The position numbers and the translations under genes are program-made. Below the pieces are notes generated by a model. That model was not told the origin of the DNA. It saw only the letters and a list, made by a program, of their open reading frames with translations, and made no database searches. 12,504 bases of DNA from the NCBI GenBank assembly GCA_902567145.1, contig CACFLM010000028.1:1-12504 (forward strand), in the 5' to 3' direction. This DNA is from an uncultured Alphaproteobacteria bacterium (lineage in GTDB: Bacteria > Pseudomonadota > Alphaproteobacteria > TMED127). Numbering within the stretch: position 1 is the stretch's first letter; each line of letters begins with the position of its first letter. Positions 7,244-12,504 of this stretch are shown here, in pieces.

Positions 7244-8680
7244 ATGCAATATTTAAGACTTATAATTTCTATTTTTCTAATTTCCTTTTTAAGTTTTTCT
7301 TGTCAGAAAAATCCTGCTACTGGCTTAAATGAATTTAATCTTCTATCGGAGGAGGAAGAAGATGCAATAGGTCAAAATGAACATGAAAAAATAATTGTTC
7401 AGTTTGGGGGAGAGTATTCAAATAAAAAATTAAAAAACTATATAGAAAGTTTAGGAAATTTTTTAGTAAGTACATCAGAATTGTCTGAAAAAAAATTTAC
7501 ATTTACCGTATTAGACACACCAATTATTAATGCTTTTGCATTGCCGGGAGGTTATGTATATTTGACTAGAGGTCTGATCTATTTATGTCAAAATGAAGCT
7601 CAACTAGCTGGAGTTATAGCACATGAAATCGGACATATTACTGCTAGACATACAGCTAAAAGATATACTAAAACTTTTGGGACAGGATTGTTTCTTCAGG
7701 TTCTTAATATTTTTTCTAAAAATGCTTTTTTAAATAATTTCTTAGGACAGTCAGCCCAACTTTATCTGCTATCGTATTCAAGATCACAGGAATATCAAGC
7801 AGATCAATTGGCAGTAAGATACATGACTAGGGCAGGTTTTGATGCAAAAGAAATGGCTAACTTTCTTAGACTAATGGAAGAATTTTCAAATATTCAAAAA
7901 AAAATCTATAAAATTGAAAATAAAGTTTCAGAACTCTTACAAACACATCCAAATTCTTCTAAAAGGGTTCAAGAAGTAATTGAAAGTTATAAAGGAAAAG
8001 TTCAATTAAACCCTATAATTGGTAAAGATGTTTTTTTAAAAAAAATTGACGGGATAAATTATGGGCATAAAGAAGAAGAGGGGTTCTTCTTGAAGAATAG
8101 CTTCATACATAAACCATTGAAAATAAAATTCTCATTTGAGAATGATTTTTATTTTTTAAATACCCCAAGAGCGTTAATTGGAACTACAAAAAATAAAACA
8201 AAGGTGATTTTTAACCTCGATCAGTCTTCTAAAGAAAATGATCTTAATTATATCAGTGGCTGGCTTAATATTTCTAAAAAACAAATCTTGGAGGTCAAGA
8301 ATTTTACTAATAATAATTTTAAAATTTGTATGGGAAAATTTATTAAAAAAAAAAAGAACTTCTTTTTTGCAACACTTAAAGATAATGAACAAATAATCTA
8401 CAGATTCTTATTAGTCACGTCTAAAGAAGAGATGAGTTCTTTTGAAAAAAAATTTAAGAACATTATTTTGAGTTTTGAAAGGTTATCTGATGAAGAGTTG
8501 AATCTTTTTAATCCGCCAGAAATTAGAATTATCTCGACATCTTCAAGTTCAAACTTTCTAGATAACGTTTTAAAGAAATCTAAACTTCAAACAATGTTTT
8601 CTGAAGAAATATTTAGGATTCTTAACGATCTTAAAGACAGAAAAGTAAAAATAAATAACAAGGTTAAAACAGTCTACTGA
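7244..8680 (+). CDS. M48-family zinc metallopeptidase, BepA-like N-terminal domain with long C-terminal extension
   Basis: 478 residues. A hydrophobic signal (residues 4-19) ends at Cys20, followed by QKNPATG, the C-x-x-N-P-x-T-G pattern common in M48 lipoproteins; the lipobox itself (SFSC) is weak, so plain secretion is possible. Zinc ligands are His127 and His131 of HEIGH with catalytic Glu128, and Glu183 in SRSQEYQADQLA. His235 in THPNSSKRVQ matches the position of the regulatory His of E. coli BepA. BepA-type enzymes degrade or help mature outer-membrane proteins in the periplasm. Residues 260-478 are not the TPR repeats of BepA. They resemble the tail of alphaproteobacterial M48 proteins (KIDGINYG, GFF, FLNTP, and a final RII...FRILNDL stretch). 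An in-frame stop lies 10 bases before the ATG. The 3' end overlaps carD by 7 bases. Confidence 0.92.
   Translation: MQYLRLIISIFLISFLSFSCQKNPATGLNEFNLLSEEEEDAIGQNEHEKIIVQFGGEYSNKKLKNYIESLGNFLVSTSELSEKKFTFTVLDTPIINAFALPGGYVYLTRGLIYLCQNEAQLAGVIAHEIGHITARHTAKRYTKTFGTGLFLQVLNIFSKNAFLNNFLGQSAQLYLLSYSRSQEYQADQLAVRYMTRAGFDAKEMANFLRLMEEFSNIQKKIYKIENKVSELLQTHPNSSKRVQEVIESYKGKVQLNPIIGKDVFLKKIDGINYGHKEEEGFFLKNSFIHKPLKIKFSFENDFYFLNTPRALIGTTKNKTKVIFNLDQSSKENDLNYISGWLNISKKQILEVKNFTNNNFKICMGKFIKKKKNFFFATLKDNEQIIYRFLLVTSKEEMSSFEKKFKNIILSFERLSDEELNLFNPPEIRIISTSSSSNFLDNVLKKSKLQTMFSEEIFRILNDLKDRKVKINNKVKTVY
8345..8355 (+). repeat. Run of 11 A inside the M48 peptidase gene
   Basis: Eleven consecutive A residues encode part of the KKKK stretch near residues 368-371. 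Tracts of this length can cause polymerase slippage or length variation. The frame is intact here. It may be only a result of high A+T and lysine content. Confidence 0.6.
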
Positions 8681-9174
8681 TTAAGCAATTCTTCAAGTTT
8701 GTTCTTTGCTAACTTCTTCTCTAGATTTTGAACTGCCGCATATTCGTTACTGAGTCTGTTCAAAGCGGTTAGATAAATCTGTCTTTCTGAATAAGATTGT
8801 TGCTCTAAAGAATCTTCTTTTTTATGCAAATCCCTAACAACCTCTGCAATTAGAACTGGATCTCCACTGTTAATATTTTTTTCATATTCCTTTGCTCTTT
8901 TAATCCACATGTCCTTTTTAATTGCAGGTTTTTCAATTAAAACATCAAGAGCCTTGGAAAGCCTATTTTTATTACTTAATTTTCTTAAACCAGAACTAGA
9001 GGCTTTCTCTTTAGGAATTCTAAGTTTCATTTTATCTTGTTTGAAATTAATTAATATAAAGGCTTGCTTTGCACCATCTATATCGTAAGAATCAAAATTT
9101 TCAATTTCACCAACACCATATGTAGGGTAGACAACTAGGTCACCAATATCTAGTTCCAAATCTTTTTTTTTCAA
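8674..9174 (-). CDS. carD: CarD/CdnL-family RNA polymerase-binding transcription regulator
   Basis: 166 residues, normal for the family. CarD binds the RNA polymerase beta subunit and stabilises open promoter complexes, often at rRNA promoters. The N-terminal Tudor-like RNAP-interaction domain covers about residues 8-65 (GDLVVYPTYGVGEIENF, then MKLRIPKEKA). The helical C-terminal DNA-contacting domain has Trp90 in MWIKRAKEYEKNINSGD, at the place of the minor-groove wedge Trp85 of mycobacterial CarD, followed by AEVVRDLHKKE. The start is a TTG at 9174: GGAG lies 5 bases upstream, no other ATG/GTG/TTG is in frame just upstream, and the first internal Met (about residue 49) would delete the RNAP domain. 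It lies downstream of fdxA with its own candidate promoter, and its stop overlaps the convergent M48 gene by 7 bases. Confidence 0.95.
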   Translation of the reverse strand: MKKKDLELDIGDLVVYPTYGVGEIENFDSYDIDGAKQAFILINFKQDKMKLRIPKEKASSSGLRKLSNKNRLSKALDVLIEKPAIKKDMWIKRAKEYEKNINSGDPVLIAEVVRDLHKKEDSLEQQSYSERQIYLTALNRLSNEYAAVQNLEKKLAKNKLEELLNQ

Positions 9175-9179
9175 ATCGT

Positions 9180-9183
9180 CTCC
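9180..9183 (-). promoter_or_regulatory. Shine-Dalgarno that fixes the carD TTG start
   Basis: GGAG on the minus strand, followed by 5 bases (ACGAT) and TTG. It is one of the better ribosome binding sites in the window and supports the non-ATG start of carD. Confidence 0.65.
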
Positions 9184-9200
9184 AATTAAATTAATGGTGG

Positions 9201-9229
9201 ATTGTATATTAAAATTGTATTAATTTAAA
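9201..9229 (-). promoter_or_regulatory. Candidate sigma-70 promoter for carD
   Basis: On the minus strand a -35 TTTAAA (9224-9229, 4 of 6) and a -10 TACAAT (9201-9206, 5 of 6) are separated by exactly 17 bases. The start would fall near 9194, leaving a leader of about 20 bases that includes the GGAG site. It lies wholly in the gap between fdxA and carD. AT-richness makes chance matches common, but spacing and position are good. Confidence 0.45.
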
Positions 9230-9238
9230 GATAAAAAA

Positions 9239-9577
9239 TTAAGATCCTTTTCCTGGACTAGAGCTAAAATGTTTCTCAAATTTATTCTTCACATCCTTCC
9301 ACTTGTCACTATCTTCCGGTTTGGTTCCCATCTTATTAATATTTGGCCATTTTTCAGAATACTCTCTTCCAATTTCAATCCATTTCTGCGCATCGTCTCC
9401 TGAATCATCGCTAATAGCTTCAACCGGGCACTCTGGTTCACATACACCACAATCAATACATTCATCTGGATGTATAACAAGCATATTTTCACCTTCATAG
9501 AAACAGTCAACTGGACATACCTCAACACAGTCCATATATTTACATTTGATACATGCATCTTTAACAATATACGTCAT
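9239..9577 (-). CDS. fdxA: 7Fe-8S ferredoxin (3Fe-4S plus 4Fe-4S)
   Basis: 112 residues, closely resembling Azotobacter ferredoxin I. All nine cysteines of that protein are matched at +1 numbering: Cys9, 12, 17, 21, 25, 40, 43, 46 and 50. By homology Cys9, 17 and 50 hold the 3Fe-4S cluster and Cys21, 40, 43 and 46 the 4Fe-4S cluster. The motifs [21 protein letters not shown] and [20 protein letters not shown] are near-identical to the family. The tail has [15 protein letters not shown] and ends in a Gly/Ser-rich stretch. It is a soluble low-potential electron carrier; its redox partner cannot be read from the window. The ATG at 9577 has no Shine-Dalgarno and sits right after a -10 element, suggesting a leaderless message. 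The gene lies between the SUV3-like helicase and carD, a grouping I recall from alphaproteobacteria. Confidence 0.97.
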   Translation of the reverse strand: MTYIVKDACIKCKYMDCVEVCPVDCFYEGENMLVIHPDECIDCGVCEPECPVEAISDDSGDDAQKWIEIGREYSEKWPNINKMGTKPEDSDKWKDVKNKFEKHFSSSPGKGS

Positions 9578-9584
9578 ACGAACT

Positions 9585-9613
9585 TATATAGAACAGTTGC
9601 ATCAGTTATTCAA
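9585..9613 (-). promoter_or_regulatory. Candidate promoter giving a leaderless fdxA transcript
   Basis: On the minus strand TTGAAT (-35, 9608-9613) and TATATA (-10, 9585-9590) are separated by exactly 17 bases. Only 7 bases lie between the -10 and the fdxA ATG, so transcription would begin at or within a base or two of the start codon. The absence of any Shine-Dalgarno before fdxA agrees with this. Confidence 0.5.
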
Positions 9614-9622
9614 GAGAATAAC
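9605..9622. repeat. Perfect inverted repeat overlapping the fdxA -35 (operator-like or hairpin)
   Basis: GTTATTC-N4-GAATAAC, seven perfect pairs around a 4-base centre. It lies between the helicase stop and fdxA and covers the -35 hexamer of the proposed fdxA promoter. As RNA it would form a small AT-rich hairpin just after the helicase stop. No T-tract follows on either strand, so it is not a standard intrinsic terminator. A dimeric regulator site is the more attractive reading. I do not recognise it as a Fur, Irr or RirA box. Confidence 0.5.
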
Positions 9623-9630
9623 ATTACATT

Positions 9631-11970
9631 TTAATTAAAAGTAATTCTTCTTGGTTTTCTGTAGAAGATTTCTTCAAACTTATTTTTTGGAAGAAAAGTT
9701 AGATTTTGTTTCTTTTTGAAAAAATAAACTTTGCTGATAAGTGTTTCATAATATTGATGGTGAATAAGAAAATATTGTTTATCTAACTTCAGCAAATAGA
9801 AGCCTAGCTTTTCAAAAAATAAAAGCCTTTCTTTAGTCTTTCTATTGAAATTAAAAATAAAAATTGATTCAGTAATAAAACTTTGCATATCAATATTAAA
9901 AAAAATATTTATTAGCATCTGCTTAAAATTACTTAATTTATTTGTCTTGAAGTAAAAAAAATTCATACCAATTTTAAAACCAATATCTTTATACATTTTA
10001 AACTCTTTAGCTGTTAGTTGCTTTAAAAAGTTGTTTATTTTTCTTTTTTGACAATGCCCTAGATTCTCTAATAAACAGAAATTAATGGCTCTAGATGCAA
10101 GCGAACATCTATTGTTTTCTTTAAATGTAAGAAAAAATGGAAGTTCTTTCTTTTTTAAAAAATCTAAAAATTGTTTTATTTTATTTCTTATTTTTTTTTC
10201 AAATTTTAAGAAATATCCATCTAAAAAAATCATAATTCTTGGTTCAAATAATTCTTGGCCTTTTGTAAAACTTCCAATCACATCTTCCTCCCAAATGATC
10301 TTTCCATCAACAGATAGCACAAATGAATTATAACTTGACTGTAAAAAAACGTCAGCAACTTGATTGCTGAAATTTTTAAGGCTTTTATCTAAAATTTTAT
10401 TATTAAAAATATTTTTTCCTCTTTTAAAGTTCGAACTAATCAAAAATTTTAAACCTACCAAATTACCAATAACTTCTTTCCCAAAAAATATTTTTTTTTC
10501 TTCTAATCTAACTATGTTGTTTTTTTGTATTAGATTTTTAGAATCTGTTAGTTCATAATTCTTATACTCACCGATAAATTCTAAAATAAGTTCTTCATGT
10601 AATTTAGTTGATAGTTTCAAGCCAATGTCTTTAACCTTATTTTGAAATTTATGGTTATTTTCAATCCATGTGTTTTTAAATGAGATAAAAGACCACGTTC
10701 TTATTTGAGAAATTTTATAATTTAATTCAGCAATCTTTTTTGGAAATTTACTAATGTCACTTAAATTTTTTCTAACCCATACCCCAGGAATACATTCCTC
10801 ATCATTTATCAAGTAAAAGAATATCTTCTTTAAAAACCTTGTGTGATATTCATCAAGGTTTCTTGAATAATCCGGGACACCGCACACCTCCCATAACGTT
10901 TTTAAAACTTTATTATTTATCGTCCTTCTTGCACATTCCTTATCATCCAAAAACATTCTTAAATATCTATGATCACTTCCATTTTTTTTAAGCCTTAAAT
11001 AGCTCTCCCTAGGTCTTTTAGATAAAGATTCCATTAGCTTTTTAGGTTCACTAAAATTAAGTTTATGATTTCTCCAATATATTCTTTTCACCTCAGTAAA
11101 TTCATAATTTTCCACAAAATTTACTATTTCTTCATTTAGCCTTTTTAAATTACATGTGGTGCCAAAAAAACCATCAATTGAGAATCTTCCGGCTCTACCT
11201 GCAATTTGAGAAATTTCGTCAAACGTCAAAAGTCTGTCATGAAATCCATCAAATTTTTTTATGCTTGAGAAAAAAATATTTTTTATATCTAAATTTAATC
11301 CCATACCAATTGCATCTGTAGCAACAATATAATCAACTTTTCCATCTTCAAATAATTTGACTTGTGCATTCCTTACCTCTGGAGACAGCGCACCCAATAC
11401 AACAGAAACTCCACCATGAGATTGTTTTATTTTATTAGCTATTTCATAAACATCAACTTGAGAAAATGCGATTACAGCTGATCTTTTTGGAAGACGTGTT
11501 AAATTTTTATAACCAATATACGATAGTTTTGATAACCTTGGTTTTTTGGAAATAACTAACTCTGGATGTATTTTCAGAAGTATATTTTCGATACTTCTTG
11601 AGCCCAAAAATAAAGTTTCTTTTGTTCCTCTCTTATTGAGAATTTTTTCTGTAAATATGTATCCTCTGTCATAATCTGAAGCCATTTGAACTTCATCTAT
11701 TGCAACAAATTCAAGATCAAGGTTTTCTGGAATTGACTCTACTGTACAGAAAAAAAATCTTGCATTCTTAGGTATAATTTTTTCTTCACCGGTAATCAAA
11801 GCAACTTTATTTACTGGTAATATCCTCTTAGCAAATTCATAATTTTCTCTTGCCAAAAGTCTTAAAGGGAAACCAATCACACCAGAGTTATATTTGCAAA
11901 GCCTTTGAATCGCAGAATAGGTTTTTCCTGTATTAGTTGGGCCTAAGAAAGCTGAAATTTTTTTTTTCAT
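9631..11970 (-). CDS. SUV3-like superfamily 2 (DExH-type) RNA/DNA helicase, alphaproteobacterial type
   Basis: 779 residues. Helicase core motifs: Walker A GPTNTGKT (10-17), Walker B DEVQ (92-95, compare DEIQ of mitochondrial SUV3), GSRS near 123, motif V ATDAIGMGLNL (217-227) and motif VI QIAGRAGR (255-262). The long C-terminal region carries sections typical of alphaproteobacterial homologues: KTLWEVCGVPDYS, HTRFLKKIF, IRTWSFIS, LHEELILEFIG, SVDGKIIWEEDVIG and IGFKIGMNFFYF. SUV3 unwinds RNA for degradation in mitochondria; the bacterial role is not well fixed. Homologues I recall are often longer, and the last 200 residues here are very Lys/Phe/Asn-rich, suggesting drift under AT pressure. 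ATG 11970 follows the acnA stop by 18 bases without a clear Shine-Dalgarno and is followed directly by ten A. Confidence 0.93.
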   Translation of the reverse strand: MKKKISAFLGPTNTGKTYSAIQRLCKYNSGVIGFPLRLLARENYEFAKRILPVNKVALITGEEKIIPKNARFFFCTVESIPENLDLEFVAIDEVQMASDYDRGYIFTEKILNKRGTKETLFLGSRSIENILLKIHPELVISKKPRLSKLSYIGYKNLTRLPKRSAVIAFSQVDVYEIANKIKQSHGGVSVVLGALSPEVRNAQVKLFEDGKVDYIVATDAIGMGLNLDIKNIFFSSIKKFDGFHDRLLTFDEISQIAGRAGRFSIDGFFGTTCNLKRLNEEIVNFVENYEFTEVKRIYWRNHKLNFSEPKKLMESLSKRPRESYLRLKKNGSDHRYLRMFLDDKECARRTINNKVLKTLWEVCGVPDYSRNLDEYHTRFLKKIFFYLINDEECIPGVWVRKNLSDISKFPKKIAELNYKISQIRTWSFISFKNTWIENNHKFQNKVKDIGLKLSTKLHEELILEFIGEYKNYELTDSKNLIQKNNIVRLEEKKIFFGKEVIGNLVGLKFLISSNFKRGKNIFNNKILDKSLKNFSNQVADVFLQSSYNSFVLSVDGKIIWEEDVIGSFTKGQELFEPRIMIFLDGYFLKFEKKIRNKIKQFLDFLKKKELPFFLTFKENNRCSLASRAINFCLLENLGHCQKRKINNFLKQLTAKEFKMYKDIGFKIGMNFFYFKTNKLSNFKQMLINIFFNIDMQSFITESIFIFNFNRKTKERLLFFEKLGFYLLKLDKQYFLIHHQYYETLISKVYFFKKKQNLTFLPKNKFEEIFYRKPRRITFN

Positions 11971-11988
11971 TTTGCATTTAATAGAAAT

Positions 11989-12504
11989 CTAAATGTTATT
12001 TAATACATATGGAAGAATGCCATCACTTTCAAAATATTTTATTTCATTCTGAGTATCAATCCTTGAAACCACCTCAATAAAAAATTGCTTACCGTTATTT
12101 TTTTCTATGTTTATCTTTCTAATAATATTTGGTTTACTTAAATAGTCTGTAAGTTTTCCAATGTTAAAAACTTCTTTACCATCAAAGTCAATCTTGACTG
12201 AATCTGTCTCCATTATCTGAAGAGGTAATACCCCCATTCCCACAAGATTAGATCTATGAATTCGCTCAAAACTTTGAGCTATTACAGCTTTTATACCTAA
12301 AAGTTTGGTGCCTTTTGCTGCCCAATCTCTAGATGATCCTGTTCCATATTCTTTCCCAGCTAATACAACCAAGGGTATATCTTCTTTTTTATATTTGTTT
12401 GCAACCTCATAAATTTCTTCTTCTAGATCTGAATTATAATGTTTTGTATATCCACCTGATTTTTCTACCATTTTATTTTGAATCCTAATATTTGCAAAAG
12501 TGCC
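11989..12504 (-). CDS. acnA: Aconitate hydratase, C-terminal fragment cut by window edge
   Basis: The last 171 codons of aconitase, which interconverts citrate and isocitrate in the TCA cycle. The open frame continues to the right edge: before the internal Met at 12471 it reads GTFANIRIQNK, the conserved G-T-F-A-N-I-R segment of AcnA-type aconitases. The fragment is the mobile swivel domain, with the substrate-binding loop GKEYGTGSSRDWAAKG, then LLGIKAVIAQSFERIHRSNLVGMGVLPLQ. The upstream 4Fe-4S cysteines are outside the window. AcnA/IRP type is favoured over AcnB because of this domain order and these motifs. The helicase gene follows after 18 bases, so the two may be co-transcribed. Confidence 0.96.
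   Translation of the reverse strand, partial: GTFANIRIQNKMVEKSGGYTKHYNSDLEEEIYEVANKYKKEDIPLVVLAGKEYGTGSSRDWAAKGTKLLGIKAVIAQSFERIHRSNLVGMGVLPLQIMETDSVKIDFDGKEVFNIGKLTDYLSKPNIIRKINIEKNNGKQFFIEVVSRIDTQNEIKYFESDGILPYVLNNI

Noticed and set aside
8174..8392. Minus-strand 72-codon frame inside the M48 gene
   Set aside because: Phe/Ile/Lys-rich reflection of an A-rich coding region, with no ribosome binding site or recognisable protein.
9289..9567. Second minus-strand frame overlapping fdxA
   Set aside because: Shifted frame of the strongly conserved ferredoxin; the cysteine pattern is explained only by the fdxA frame.
12471..12471. Start of an independent 160-residue protein at the internal Met of acnA
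   Set aside because: The frame stays open to the window edge and upstream codons give the conserved GTFANIR aconitase segment, so this is the 3' part of acnA and not a separate gene.
1..12504. CRISPR arrays, insertion sequences, riboswitches, defence genes
   Set aside because: No regularly spaced direct repeats, transposase or integrase frames, or recognisable leader structures. Nearly all bases are assigned to genes of known core or envelope families.

Overview
The window is an AT-rich stretch (roughly 30% GC by eye) of compact bacterial chromosome. Most genes lie on the minus strand and intergenic gaps range from a few bases to about 65 bases. No stretch of more than 300 bases lacks a gene. 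Protein families and gene order point to an alphaproteobacterium with a streamlined genome. The clearest sign is an aconitase / SUV3-like helicase / 7Fe-8S ferredoxin / CarD neighbourhood, in which the helicase has the long C-terminal region I know from alphaproteobacterial homologues. High A+T, Lys/Asn-rich proteins, tight packing and overlapping ends suggest a marine SAR11-like or related low-GC lineage; that taxonomic guess is inference.

Layout from the left. (1) 1-4635, minus: the start of gltD and the complete gltB, which encode the two subunits of NADPH-type glutamate synthase (ammonium assimilation). (2) 4674-7183, minus: a putative lipoprotein of unknown function, a GmhA/DiaA-type SIS-domain isomerase, a tRNA-Arg(CCT) gene squeezed between coding regions, and two tandem PagL-like outer-membrane lipid A deacylase paralogues. 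(3) 7244-8680, plus: an M48 metallopeptidase, the only plus-strand gene, divergent from the PagL pair and overlapping carD tail-to-tail. (4) 8674-12504, minus: carD (TTG start), fdxA, the SUV3-like helicase and the C-terminal part of acnA.

How the genes fit together. Region 2 and the M48 gene share an envelope theme: lipid A remodelling, possibly heptose synthesis, a lipoprotein, and a periplasmic protease of the type involved in outer-membrane protein quality control. Regions 1 and 4 are core metabolism and housekeeping: nitrogen assimilation, TCA cycle, electron carrier, RNA polymerase accessory factor and RNA/DNA helicase.

I found no clearly new multi-gene system, mobile element, CRISPR array or riboswitch. 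The items most worth a second look are the tRNA gene whose CCA end abuts the gmhA Shine-Dalgarno, the tandem PagL-like pair with an intact His-Ser-Glu triad, the altered last metal ligand in the GmhA-like protein, and an operator-like palindrome over the -35 of an apparently leaderless fdxA promoter.
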